Source: CBDDLD01 sp965250025 (lineage in GTDB: Bacteria > Bacteroidota > Bacteroidia > Flavobacteriales > Flavobacteriaceae). From it: a stretch of 64,000 bases of DNA. Numbering within the stretch: position 1 is the first letter of the stretch; the number at the start of each line of letters is the position of its first letter. Where the stretch lies: the NCBI GenBank assembly GCA_965250025.1, contig OZ252283.1:3348001-3412000 (forward strand), in the 5' to 3' direction. The notes under the pieces were generated by a model. That model was not told the origin of the DNA. It searched no databases and worked only from the letters and a program-made list of their open reading frames with translations. The position numbers were made by a program, and so were the translations under genes. Positions 17,937-26,777 of this stretch are shown here, one piece after another.

Positions 17937-19439
17937 CTATTTGATTAAATTTTGCTCATAAATAGCATCTGCTATTTTTCTGTCATTGCTAAGTCTGGGA
18001 ATCTTGTTTTGCCCCCCTAGTTTCCCTATGGATTTCATATAGGTGTTAAAGCCGCCAGATTTCACTATAGTTATCATAAGTGGCTGTAATACTTTACCTT
18101 GTATTAAATCGTAATAGTATGTGTTTTGTTTTTGAAGAAAGTGATCAATTTTTTTCTGGAACTCATTAATGTCCCGAGGTTCATTATCAAACTCTATCAG
18201 CCATTCATGATAAGGTAACCCGACTTCGGGATTAATCTGTGGTGCCACAGAAAACTCATTAACTGATATCTCGGTATTTAGCATGGCTTCTTTTATAGAC
18301 TGTTCTACTTCCTTACCAATAACATGTTCTCCAAATGCCGATATAAAATGTTTTATTCTACCTGTTACAATTACCCTGTATGGTTTTACTGAGGTAAACT
18401 CTATAGTATCACCTATGTTATAAGCCCATAATCCTGCATTGGTAGAAATGATCATAACATAATTAACTCCTACTTTTACATCTTTTAATGTTAAACGATT
18501 TGGGTGCTTATCAAAAAATGTATCTGCTTCGATAAACTCATAAAAAATGCCTGAATTGAGTTGTAATAACATGCCTTTTTCACTTTGCTTATCCTGAAAG
18601 GCAAAAAAGCCTTCACTGGCCGGATACAACTCAATACTATCTACTGGTCTGCCAATTAAGTTTTCAAATTTCTTACGATAAGGTTCATAATTAACACCTC
18701 CAAAGATGAATAGGTTAAAATTCTTGAAAATATCACCTACTTTTTTATCTGTTTTTTCAATGAGCCTTTCAAAATACATTTGAACCCATGAGGGTATTCC
18801 TGATATTATGGTCATATCCTCGGGGAGTGTTTCATCAACTATAGCATCCACTTTAGTTTCCCAATCTTCTATACAGTTAACCTCATAGCTTGGTAATCTG
18901 TTCTTTTGGAGGTATCCCGGTACGTAATGTGCTACAATACCCGAAAGCCTTCCTATTTGAATTCCGTTTTCTTGTTTTAGTATCGGACTTCCCTGAAGAA
19001 ATATCATTTTACCATCTACAAACTTTGATTTTCCGGTTTCGTGAATATACATTAAGATTGCATTCCTTGCCGCTTCTACATGTGTTGGCATGCTCTCTTT
19101 GGTTATGGGGATGTATTTAGCACCTGATGTTGTACCTGAGGTTTTGGCAAAATAAATCGGTTTTTCGGGCCATAAGACATGCTTTTCTCCTTTTACCACA
19201 CGATTTACATAGTCTTTTATGGCCTCATAATCTCTTACAGGAACCCGCTCTATAAAGTCTCTGTGAGAATTAATACTTATAAAATCATGATCTTTACCAA
19301 AAGCTGTGTTTACACCTTGAGCAATAAGATTTTGAAACACCTTTTCTTGTGTCTTAATAGGGTTTTGAACCCATTTATTAATCCTTCTGGAAATGTATTT
19401 TGCAAATAGTTTTGCGAGTATCGATTTAATTGATGGCAT
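17937..19439 (-). CDS. GH3-family acyl-adenylating amido synthetase homologue
   Basis: 500-residue member of the GH3 family, best known for plant enzymes that join auxin or jasmonate to amino acids. The ATP-binding 'TSGTTSGAKYIPIT' lies near residues 105-118, with 'LYPASEGFFAFQ' near 265 and 'WAYNIGDTIEF' near 338, all standard adenylate-forming motifs. Bacterial relatives are frequent in Bacteroidota but their substrate is unknown to me. Its ATG overlaps the stop codon of the M23 peptidase gene by one base, so it is in the same operon as the envelope and glycan genes. Confidence 0.88.
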   Translation of the reverse strand: MPSIKSILAKLFAKYISRRINKWVQNPIKTQEKVFQNLIAQGVNTAFGKDHDFISINSHRDFIERVPVRDYEAIKDYVNRVVKGEKHVLWPEKPIYFAKTSGTTSGAKYIPITKESMPTHVEAARNAILMYIHETGKSKFVDGKMIFLQGSPILKQENGIQIGRLSGIVAHYVPGYLQKNRLPSYEVNCIEDWETKVDAIVDETLPEDMTIISGIPSWVQMYFERLIEKTDKKVGDIFKNFNLFIFGGVNYEPYRKKFENLIGRPVDSIELYPASEGFFAFQDKQSEKGMLLQLNSGIFYEFIEADTFFDKHPNRLTLKDVKVGVNYVMIISTNAGLWAYNIGDTIEFTSVKPYRVIVTGRIKHFISAFGEHVIGKEVEQSIKEAMLNTEISVNEFSVAPQINPEVGLPYHEWLIEFDNEPRDINEFQKKIDHFLQKQNTYYYDLIQGKVLQPLMITIVKSGGFNTYMKSIGKLGGQNKIPRLSNDRKIADAIYEQNLIK

Positions 19440-20308
19440 TATTGAAAATCAATGAAATTTGTTGGGTTTACCGGATATCCTCTGCTCCACAATTCAAAGT
19501 GTAAATGCGGTCCTGTACTAAACTGTCCCGTATTTCCGGAAAGTGCTATGACTTCACCTGACTTTACAAGGTCTCCTTGCGATTTGGTTATTGAACCATT
19601 GTGCTTATAAACAGATATCAACTCCTGGTTATGCTCTATAATTACTACATACCCGGTCTCTACTGTCCATTCTGCAAAAATAACTGTACCGTCAGCTGTG
19701 GCTTTTACCGGTGTATTGGTTGGCACGACAATGTCTACTGCAAAATGCTTTTCTTCCAGATTATACTCTTGAGATATGGGGCCATTTACTGGTGGGAATA
19801 AGACATAACTAGAGGTATTTGAAGAAGATTCAAATAAGTTGTACTTATCTTCTTTTACTACTTTCTCTCTTAATAAGGAGTCTTCTTTGTTGGGTTTTAT
19901 CTCTAAACGACTAATTTCTTCTTTTGCGGCTTCAATAATAGAATCTCTATCAAAATCTGCCGTTTTAACATCTCCGGTTAAAACATTTTTAATGGATGCA
20001 TAATAACGCTCATTGACTAATAGTTCGTGCTCTAAAGAATCTGTTCTGTTTGTTAATTCAATCGCTTGCTTTTTTAATGCTGTAGAAGAATATCCGGGGA
20101 TATATTCCCTTAACGGTGTAAATGCTATTAGTAAAATTGTTAAAAAGACAAGTAAAATTGATGAAAGTGATGTAATTACAAATACATTCAGGCGTGTTAA
20201 TTTTATGGCAAACCTTTCTTCAAAAGTATCTTCGTTGAGAATTACCAAACGATACTTGTGAAGCAATTTTTTAGCAAACTTTTTTTGTTTTTTCTTCTTA
20301 CCCGACAT
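19439..20308 (-). CDS. M23 family (LytM) peptidoglycan endopeptidase, membrane-anchored
   Basis: About 289 residues starting at MSGKKK. A basic cytoplasmic start, a membrane helix near residues 37-58, a coiled-coil stretch to about 135 and a C-terminal LytM domain. The zinc ligands are present: 'HFAVDIV' (His and Asp) and 'GPHLHFELW' near the end, so it should be an active murein hydrolase rather than an EnvC-like degenerate protein. The ATG at 20308 is preferred over a TTG at 20317, which lies inside a TAATTTTG promoter element (20322 to 20315). It is the first gene of the long minus-strand operon that runs into the glycan genes. Confidence 0.9.
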   Translation of the reverse strand: MSGKKKKQKKFAKKLLHKYRLVILNEDTFEERFAIKLTRLNVFVITSLSSILLVFLTILLIAFTPLREYIPGYSSTALKKQAIELTNRTDSLEHELLVNERYYASIKNVLTGDVKTADFDRDSIIEAAKEEISRLEIKPNKEDSLLREKVVKEDKYNLFESSSNTSSYVLFPPVNGPISQEYNLEEKHFAVDIVVPTNTPVKATADGTVIFAEWTVETGYVVIIEHNQELISVYKHNGSITKSQGDLVKSGEVIALSGNTGQFSTGPHLHFELWSRGYPVNPTNFIDFQ

Positions 20309-20314
20309 TAAAAA

Positions 20315-20322
20315 CAAAATTA
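20315..20322 (-). promoter_or_regulatory. TAnnTTTG -7 element of the M23 peptidase/glycan operon
   Basis: On the minus strand this reads TAATTTTG, the Bacteroidota sigma-A -7 consensus. No good TTTG is seen at the -33 spacing. The element ends 6 bases before the ATG at 20308, so transcription would start at or next to the start codon. As gene gaps downstream are mostly under 15 bases, with maxima of 30 and 22 bases, this may drive much of the 20-kb operon. Confidence 0.5.
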
Positions 20323-20396
20323 AATAAAATAGTCATATAGTGCCTTTAATACATACTAAAGTTGGCTTTACAACGCTTTTATTAAACTTTAATTAT

Positions 20397-20404
20397 TAAC
20401 TTTG
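20397..20404 (+). promoter_or_regulatory. TAnnTTTG -7 element of tatA
   Basis: TAACTTTG matches the Bacteroidota -7 consensus and ends 18 bases before the tatA ATG at 20423, which is a normal short leader. The -33 TTTG is weak (TTTT at 20377-20380, 16 bases upstream). It faces away from the M23 operon promoter, and the two -7 elements are about 75 bases apart. Confidence 0.5.
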
Positions 20405-20422
20405 TCGTCTAAATTTGATATT

Positions 20423-20599
20423 ATGAATACAATCATAGTGCCTTTAGTAATAGGCTGGCCTCAAGTAATACTAATTGCTGTTGTTGTTTTACTACTTTTT
20501 GGGGGTAGAAAAATACCTGAATTGATGAGAGGTTTAGGAAGTGGATTAAAGGAATTTAAAGACGCTAGCAAAGATAATGAGTCTAATGACAAAGAGTAG
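20423..20599 (+). CDS. tatA: Sec-independent translocase subunit TatA
   Basis: 58-residue protein with one membrane helix ('WPQVILIAVVVLLLFGG') followed directly by the amphipathic helix 'RKIPELMRGLGSGLKEFK' and a charged tail. The 'LFGGRKIPEL' hinge is diagnostic for TatA/TatE. It forms the pore of twin-arginine export. The ATG at 20423 is chosen because a TTG at 20402 overlaps the promoter. It stands alone; no tatC is seen in the window. A strong hairpin terminator follows. Confidence 0.93.
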   Translation: MNTIIVPLVIGWPQVILIAVVVLLLFGGRKIPELMRGLGSGLKEFKDASKDNESNDKE

Positions 20600-20620
20600 T
20601 GTCTCCTTTTAAAATACAAT

Positions 20621-20651
20621 AAAAAAGCCAACTGTGTAAGTTGGCTTTTTT
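20621..20651. terminator. bidirectional rho-independent terminator between tatA and the DUF4837 gene
   Basis: Inverted repeat with a 12-base stem (AAAAAAGCCAAC paired with GTTGGCTTTTTT) and a 7-base loop. It has A- and T-tracts on both sides, so it can stop transcription from tatA and from the converging DUF4837 gene, whose stop codon is only 2 bases beyond it. Confidence 0.9.
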
Positions 20652-20652
20652 A

Positions 20653-21633
20653 TTAATTGATCGTTATAGATTTAATAATAGCTTCTAATTCAAATACATA
20701 TTTTCTTTTAGATAATCGTGGTGCATACACATAGCCTTCAGCTATTAAATAGCGATTGTTAACTTTATCTTCAATAGCATAGTTTACAAATGGCCCAGCC
20801 ATATACTCTCCCTTCACTTCCCATATGCCTCTGGTTTCATATGCCGGTTTATTATCTACTATTGTTTTATATAAAGATGGTACGTAAGCATCTTCAGTAG
20901 TCATATATTTTCCTTCTTCTGGTCCTGGAATGTACTTCTGAGCAATACTGTCTCTTATTTTTATAATGTCCATTATTGTACTGTCTCCTGATTTGATTTG
21001 ATCATAGGGCACACTATAAAACATAAAATCCATTGTTTCTGTATTGCTCAAACTTTTTCTCACCCAATAAAAATTATCTTCTGCTTTTGCAATTCGATAA
21101 GCTGATGGGATATCTATTTTAAAGCCTAGTGCATTCTCCATAGCCTCATCTTTCAATAAAGATTTATTAATTCTTCTTAACTTTTCTTTTATTTCTTCTT
21201 TGTTAAATGCAGCTATAATCTTAGGTGTGTTGGTCTGTAGTTGTTCTATAATATCGTTATCTGTTCTTCCTTTTACAAGAACAACCGTTTGTGGCTTTGC
21301 ATATTGCTCTTTTAGAATTGCGGTACCACTTTTTTCTCCTTTTTCTATTTTCAATATTATCCTGCTTTTAGTAGCAAAACCAGTAAATACTTGTGTTGGT
21401 ATCTGCCGCAGTGTAAAAATGGGCTCATCTTGTGGTAATCCCTCAAGCGGCGAAGCAAAAATTGATCGTATGGTCTCTCCTACTTTACCTTCCCATAAAG
21501 CATTATCTGCAACTACAGATATGGTGTTAATGTTCCCTGAGGAGTCTGATAAATAGCGTTGACCTTCTTTATTCTCTTCCTTACAACCTATTAGTAACAT
21601 CAAACAGCATAGGGTAATTATATGTCTCATCAT
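20653..21633 (-). CDS. DUF4837 family lipoprotein
   Basis: About 326 residues. A short signal peptide ends in the lipobox 'LMLLIGCKE', so it is a lipoprotein. The body matches DUF4837, a Bacteroidota family without known function ('YWVRKSLSNTETMDFMFYSVPY' region, cut here for brevity: key residues W, R and the aromatic cluster near 200). Starts at 21633 or 21630 (two adjacent ATG codons) are both possible. Downstream of the LysM transglycosylase gene and overlapping no gene; a joint cell-wall role is only suggested by location. Confidence 0.8.
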   Translation of the reverse strand: MMRHIITLCCLMLLIGCKEENKEGQRYLSDSSGNINTISVVADNALWEGKVGETIRSIFASPLEGLPQDEPIFTLRQIPTQVFTGFATKSRIILKIEKGEKSGTAILKEQYAKPQTVVLVKGRTDNDIIEQLQTNTPKIIAAFNKEEIKEKLRRINKSLLKDEAMENALGFKIDIPSAYRIAKAEDNFYWVRKSLSNTETMDFMFYSVPYDQIKSGDSTIMDIIKIRDSIAQKYIPGPEEGKYMTTEDAYVPSLYKTIVDNKPAYETRGIWEVKGEYMAGPFVNYAIEDKVNNRYLIAEGYVYAPRLSKRKYVFELEAIIKSITIN

Positions 21634-21643
21634 TATTTTATTT

Positions 21644-23194
21644 TTATTTAGAAACCACAAGAGTCATTCCAATTTTAAGCTTATTACTGCTAATATTATT
21701 CCAGTCTTTAATATTTTGTACGGAAACTCCCGGGAATTTTTGCGCAATGCTCCATAAAGAATCTCCTTTCTGTACAATATAAGTCTTTTTTCCTTTAGCA
21801 TCTACTTTTGTTTTTGGCGGTACTTTTTTTGATGCATTTACAGGGTTTCTCGGATATATCGTAAGCCGTTGCCCTATTCTAAGGTTATTGCTTCGAAGGC
21901 CATTCCAGCGTTTAATTTGACTTACTCTGACACCGTACTTTCTGGCAATCTTTCCAAGGTAATCTCCACGTCTTACCCTATACCTTACTTTAGTATCATT
22001 CTCAAAGAATTGTGGTAATGGTTTTTCTCTTTTGTTAAACTCCTCTTGTGCATATGCATATATTTCATCTTCATTATTTACAAAAGTGCCTATAGCATGC
22101 CTTGGTAATCTTAAGGTATAATTTTCATCTGCAATGTATGGTATAATGTCTAACTTGTATGATGGGTTTAAATACTGTAATTCTTCTATTTTTACGCCTG
22201 TGGCTTCAGATACCTGATCCAAAGTTATCATTTGTTTTACCAAGACCGTATCGGTTTGTACATAATTGAACATTGGTTTTTCTGGTTTAAACCCATGCTC
22301 TTTAGCATATTCAAAAATATACATGGTGGCTAAAAATGCAGGAACATACCCTGCTGTTTCTCTTGGTAAATGATGACGTATGTTCCAATAGTTCTGATAT
22401 CCTCCAGATCGTCTTATTGCCTTACTTACATTTCCGGGACCCGAATTGTAAGCTGCCAATGCCAAATCCCAATCTCCAAATATAGTGTATAGTTTTGCCA
22501 GGTATTTTGCTGCAGCTGTAGTAGATTTTAGTGGATCTCTTCGTTCGTCTACATAGCTACTAACATCTAAACCATATAGCTTTCCGGTCGTAAACATAAA
22601 CTGCCATAAACCCGTTGCGCCAACTCTTGACCTTGCCCTTGGTTTCAATGCCGATTCTACTATAGCAAGATATTTTATTTCTAAAGGGATATCATGGTTG
22701 TCCAATTCTTGTTCGAACATTGGAAAATAATAGTGACTCAAACCCATCAAACGCTCCATAGAGGTTCTGCGATGTTTTAGATATCGTTTTATAACATTCT
22801 CTAGTGAGGGGTTATACTCTACATTAAATGGCGTTCTGGCATTGAGTCTTTTAAGCCTTGCTTTTAGTGTATCTGTTGTTAACTCAGGGTAATCTACTTC
22901 CTCGTAACTCATCTCAGTTACAGATTTATAAATCGTATCATAAAGTGAGTTACTGTAAAGTTCTTCTAACCACTTTTCATCTATCTTTTTGGCTTCTTCA
23001 AGATCTTCTAAAGCTTTTATAGATAAGCTGTCTTTTACTGCTGGTATTTTTTTGGTTTCCGATACGTTTTGACCATCAATAATGGAATCTGATTTTTTTG
23101 TTGATAGTTCTTGAGAAGCAATACTATCTTTAAGTGTTTGGGAATAACCAAAACAGCTTAAAAGCACTATGATATAGGTTAGGGTAAAGCGCAT
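21644..23194 (-). CDS. MltD-like lytic transglycosylase with LysM repeats
   Basis: 516 residues. Signal peptide ending near 'CFGYSQ', a low-complexity region, then an SLT domain near residues 145-270 with the catalytic glutamate in 'LAIVESALKPRARS' and the family motifs 'GATGLWQFM' and 'AAYNSGPGNV'. Two clear C-terminal LysM domains ('RYRVRRGDYLGKIARKYGV' and 'YIVQKGDSLWSIAQKF') bind peptidoglycan. This is the MltD layout (SLT then LysM), though Bacteroidota proteins of this type are usually left unnamed. It cleaves the glycan strand to 1,6-anhydro-muropeptides in the periplasm. Confidence 0.93.
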   Translation of the reverse strand: MRFTLTYIIVLLSCFGYSQTLKDSIASQELSTKKSDSIIDGQNVSETKKIPAVKDSLSIKALEDLEEAKKIDEKWLEELYSNSLYDTIYKSVTEMSYEEVDYPELTTDTLKARLKRLNARTPFNVEYNPSLENVIKRYLKHRRTSMERLMGLSHYYFPMFEQELDNHDIPLEIKYLAIVESALKPRARSRVGATGLWQFMFTTGKLYGLDVSSYVDERRDPLKSTTAAAKYLAKLYTIFGDWDLALAAYNSGPGNVSKAIRRSGGYQNYWNIRHHLPRETAGYVPAFLATMYIFEYAKEHGFKPEKPMFNYVQTDTVLVKQMITLDQVSEATGVKIEELQYLNPSYKLDIIPYIADENYTLRLPRHAIGTFVNNEDEIYAYAQEEFNKREKPLPQFFENDTKVRYRVRRGDYLGKIARKYGVRVSQIKRWNGLRSNNLRIGQRLTIYPRNPVNASKKVPPKTKVDAKGKKTYIVQKGDSLWSIAQKFPGVSVQNIKDWNNISSNKLKIGMTLVVSK

Positions 23195-23263
23195 TAAACG
23201 TATTTAAATTTATATCGTTAGAACGGTTTTTCTGTGTTTTTCGTATGCTACGTACAACAGCTT

Positions 23264-24451
23264 CTATTCTATAATAGCGGCTATTCCGGGGAGTGTCTTA
23301 CCTTCTAAGCTTTCCAGCATAGCTCCACCTCCTGTACTCACATAACTTACTTTGTCTTCAAAACCAAATTGCTTTACTGCTGCTACTGAGTCGCCACCAC
23401 CTACTAAAGAAAACGCTCCATTCTTTGTAGATTTTGCTATTGAATCGCCTAAAGCTATGGTGCCTTTTGCAAAAGTTTCCATTTCAAAAACGCCTAAAGG
23501 GCCATTCCATAATATGGTTTTACTTGATTGTACCACATCGTCAAATATCTGTAATGATTTGGGACCTGCATCTAAGCCTTGCCATTCGTTTGGTATTTGA
23601 TCAACGGCTACAATCTGTGTATTTGCATCATTACTAAAGGCGTCAGCGGCAACAACATCTACCGGCAAGTGTACTTGTACATTCTTCGCTTTAGCTTGCT
23701 CTAATATATCCAATGCCAATGCCATTTTATCGTCTTCACAGATGGAGCTTCCAATCTGCCCGCCCTGAGCTTTAATAAAAGTAAAAGTCATTCCTCCTCC
23801 TATTATCAAATGGTCCACTTTGTCCAATATGTTTTCTATAACTGTAATTTTAGAAGATACTTTTGCGCCTCCTAAAACAGCTAATACAGGCTTTTCTCCA
23901 GATTCAAGAACTTTCTTTATACTTTCTATTTCTTTTGCCAGTAAGTTTCCGAAACACTTATTTTCGGGAAAAAACTGAGCAATTATAGTTGTTGAAGCAT
24001 GCGCTCTATGCGCTGTACCAAAAGCATCATTAACATAAATATCGCCTAGTTTTGACAGATTTCTGGCAAAATCCATATCGCCTTTTTTCTCCGCTTCGTG
24101 AAATCTTAGGTTTTCCAATAACAATAATTGACCTGGTTGTAATTCATTTGCTAAATTTTCTGCTTCTTCTCCAACGCAATCACTTGAAAATTTCACCTCA
24201 ACGCCAAAGACATCTTCTATTTTACTAATAATGTGCTTTAATGAATAGGCTTCTTCCACCCCTTTTGGTCTTCCTAAGTGAGACATCAAAATACAACTCC
24301 CTCCGTCTTCCAGAATTTTAATTATCGTTGGTTTTGCAGATATAATTCTTGTGGCATCTGTAACCTCAAAATTTTCATTTAATGGTACATTAAAATCTAC
24401 TCTAATGAGTGCTTTTTTATCTTTAAAATTAAAATCGTTTATGGTTTTCAT
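23264..24451 (-). CDS. pgk: phosphoglycerate kinase
   Basis: Glycolytic enzyme, 395 aa, standard length. 'RVDFNVP' (residues 17-23) and 'SHLGRPKG' near 58 bind 3-phosphoglycerate; 'GGAKVSSKI' near 193 and the C-terminal 'STGGGAMLESLEG' bind nucleotide. The ATG overlaps the stop of the DUF2652 gene in an ATGA, so the two are translationally coupled. Confidence 0.98.
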   Translation of the reverse strand: MKTINDFNFKDKKALIRVDFNVPLNENFEVTDATRIISAKPTIIKILEDGGSCILMSHLGRPKGVEEAYSLKHIISKIEDVFGVEVKFSSDCVGEEAENLANELQPGQLLLLENLRFHEAEKKGDMDFARNLSKLGDIYVNDAFGTAHRAHASTTIIAQFFPENKCFGNLLAKEIESIKKVLESGEKPVLAVLGGAKVSSKITVIENILDKVDHLIIGGGMTFTFIKAQGGQIGSSICEDDKMALALDILEQAKAKNVQVHLPVDVVAADAFSNDANTQIVAVDQIPNEWQGLDAGPKSLQIFDDVVQSSKTILWNGPLGVFEMETFAKGTIALGDSIAKSTKNGAFSLVGGGDSVAAVKQFGFEDKVSYVSTGGGAMLESLEGKTLPGIAAIIE

Positions 24452-25524
24452 GGCTGTTTTGCAGTGTTTTCTATGGTAAATCCTGAATTGATGAGCAATA
24501 TAAGTTCTTTTATATTTTCTGTAATGTTTTTATCTATATTTTTTCTTATAAATGGTTTCATAAAAATACCCAATGGTTTAAAGTCAACAAAGACTTCTAT
24601 GGTTAATTGTGTGTAACCATTTTCTAATTCTTTTAACACGTAATAAATATTGAACTTTTTCATAAAAGGCAGGTTTTCTGTAGACTCTCCATAAACCAAT
24701 TCATTAGGTAATGACGGTCGGGTAATCGTAGTTGGGTATATTGAGGTTTTATTAGATATTAAGCACTTATGTTTCTCTCCTGATCGATTAACTCTGTTTT
24801 TTTGATATTCTAGTTTATCTATGCCTTTGAGCCAAAGCAACCTATAATCGAAGTTGCTTATGACTTCGTAAAAGTCTAATATTGGTAGTTTTATTACCGC
24901 AGATCTGCTTATTAACTTATGCTTAGGTACGTTTACGGGTATGGGTTGAATGTTTGGCACTTCTTTTTTATATTCCTGAAGTGGTTTGTAATAATATAAT
25001 ATAGTCCCAAAATCATAATTATCCTCAATCTTCAACCATTCTGAATTTTCTTTTTCAACACTGCTATTTGTTACTAAAGCATACTCGTTTATGGGAACTT
25101 TATTTTTTAACAAACGGTGTACTTTGATAACGTCTTTACCAAAAGGTTTGCTTGTATCTTTAACTTGAATAAAATCTACTTCGCCATAGTGAATGATAAA
25201 CTTTAGACTAAGATTATATGCAGAAGAACATGCACCACAACTACAAATACGTTCATACTCATAACGTTTGAGATGCGCATGAAAATCTATATACATGGAT
25301 TTTACTTGTGCTTCAATTTGTTCTAAGTCTAATGCATTGGTGAGCTTGTACATGAATAATGCATCGCCTTCTATCTCAGCCAATTCTAAACCCATATGAT
25401 TAGCATCAATAAGCAGCTCTAGTAATTCACTTATAATGTGTTTACTGTGATGAATTGCTGTATAATTTACAAACTCTGTAAAGCCTGAAATATCTGGAAT
25501 AAAAAGTAATGCTTTTTCTGACAC
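24448..25524 (-). CDS. DUF2652 cyclase-like domain with SRPBCC-like C-terminus
   Basis: 358 residues, start codon GTG. The N-terminus 'FIPDISGFTEFV' and 'EIEGDALFMY' resemble the two metal-binding Asp regions of class III nucleotide cyclases, and the region to about 190 corresponds to DUF2652. 'CSCGACSSAYNLSLKF' adds a small cysteine cluster near 95. The C-terminal half (from about 215) looks like a polyketide-cyclase/SRPBCC domain that could hold a hydrophobic ligand. Activity is unproven. Coupled to pgk by a 4-base overlap. Confidence 0.82.
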   Translation of the reverse strand: MSEKALLFIPDISGFTEFVNYTAIHHSKHIISELLELLIDANHMGLELAEIEGDALFMYKLTNALDLEQIEAQVKSMYIDFHAHLKRYEYERICSCGACSSAYNLSLKFIIHYGEVDFIQVKDTSKPFGKDVIKVHRLLKNKVPINEYALVTNSSVEKENSEWLKIEDNYDFGTILYYYKPLQEYKKEVPNIQPIPVNVPKHKLISRSAVIKLPILDFYEVISNFDYRLLWLKGIDKLEYQKNRVNRSGEKHKCLISNKTSIYPTTITRPSLPNELVYGESTENLPFMKKFNIYYVLKELENGYTQLTIEVFVDFKPLGIFMKPFIRKNIDKNITENIKELILLINSGFTIENTAKQP

Positions 25525-25610
25525 TTAGTATATACGTATTAATGCTTTTCCTGTCTAAAATTAATGCGATTTTTAATGAAGCTTATAAAATTATTTGTTA
25601 AAACAAAGAT

Positions 25611-25618
25611 TATATTTG
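25611..25618 (+). promoter_or_regulatory. TAnnTTTG -7 element of holB
   Basis: TATATTTG, ending 4 bases before the holB ATG at 25623. A TTTG at 25594-25597 is only 13 bases upstream, which is too near for a standard -33 element. If used, the transcript would have almost no leader. Confidence 0.5.
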
Positions 25619-25622
25619 CGCT

Positions 25623-26777
25623 ATGCTATTTTCTGACGTTTTAGGGCAGTTACATATTAAAAATCATTTAACCGCAAGTGCAGATAGTGGTCGCATTCCT
25701 CATGCACAATTGTTTGTTGGGCCTGAAGGTTCAGGAACCCTACCTATGGCCATTGCTTATGCACAATACCTATTATGTAATAATAGTAATGGCGAGAATG
25801 ATAATGGCAATGCTTCGTGCAATTTGAAATTTAATTCCTTTTCTCATCCCGACTTGCATTTTGCCTTTCCTGTAACTTCTAATGATAAAGTAAAGTCTCA
25901 CCCGGTTTCGAGTCACTTTTTACAAGAATGGCGGCAGTTATTAACACAGCAGCCTTATGGTAATCTTTTTGACTGGTATAAGCTTTTGGGTGTTGATAAT
26001 AAACAAGGACAAATCGGTGTTGATGAGGCTATGGATATTGTTAAGGCATTAGCCTTAAAATCATATGAAGGGGGTTATAAAGTAATGTTGATCTGGATGG
26101 CCGAAAAGATGAATATTGCTTGTGCCAATAAGCTTCTAAAATTAATTGAGGAACCTCCCGAAAAGACTATTTTTATTCTTATTGCTGAAGATGAAGAACA
26201 GATTATCAACACTATTAGGTCACGGTGCCAAATTTTACATTTTCCGCCTTTGGCCGAATCAGTAATCGCCGAAAGCTTAGTGGCCTCATATAATATTGAA
26301 CAAGCGGTAGCAGTTAAAATTGCACACCAAGCCAATGGTAATTATAACAAAGCTTGTGATTTGGTATATCAGGATAGTGAAGACTTGCAGTTTGAAGAGT
26401 GGTTTGTATTTTGGGTACGATCGGCCTTTAAAGCCAAAGGCAATAAATCAGCTATTCATGACCTCATTTCATGGAGTGAAACTATTGCCAGAACCGGAAG
26501 AGAAACTCAAAAGCAGTTTTTGCATTTTTGTTTGGATTATTTCAGACAAGCGATGTTGCTTAACTATAATGCCAAAGACCTCGTATTTATTGAGCCTAAA
26601 TCTAAAGATTTTAAACTCGAAAAATTTGCGCCTTTTATTCATAACGAAAATATCCTGGAAATTTCTAATGAACTTCAGGATGCTATTTATAATATTGAAC
26701 GTAATGGAAACTCTAAAATAATCCTGACGGATTTATCTATAAAACTAACACGTTTACTACATAGAAAAGCCCGTTAG
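25623..26777 (+). CDS. holB: DNA polymerase III clamp-loader subunit delta'
   Basis: 384 residues. N-terminal 'MLFSDVLGQLHIKNHL' and 'GRIPHAQLFVGPEGSGT' are the usual delta' opening with a degenerate Walker A; 'NKLLKLIEEPPEKTIFILIA' and 'TIRSRCQILHFPPL' (sensor and SRC motif) are conserved. The zinc-binding cysteines are reduced to two. It loads the sliding clamp as part of the DnaX complex. Its stop overlaps the stop of the converging 26774 gene. Confidence 0.94.
   Translation: MLFSDVLGQLHIKNHLTASADSGRIPHAQLFVGPEGSGTLPMAIAYAQYLLCNNSNGENDNGNASCNLKFNSFSHPDLHFAFPVTSNDKVKSHPVSSHFLQEWRQLLTQQPYGNLFDWYKLLGVDNKQGQIGVDEAMDIVKALALKSYEGGYKVMLIWMAEKMNIACANKLLKLIEEPPEKTIFILIAEDEEQIINTIRSRCQILHFPPLAESVIAESLVASYNIEQAVAVKIAHQANGNYNKACDLVYQDSEDLQFEEWFVFWVRSAFKAKGNKSAIHDLISWSETIARTGRETQKQFLHFCLDYFRQAMLLNYNAKDLVFIEPKSKDFKLEKFAPFIHNENILEISNELQDAIYNIERNGNSKIILTDLSIKLTRLLHRKAR

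Noticed and set aside
26320..26721. 133-codon frame inside holB
   Set aside because: Same-strand shadow in another frame of a clear delta' gene; no motif and no promoter.
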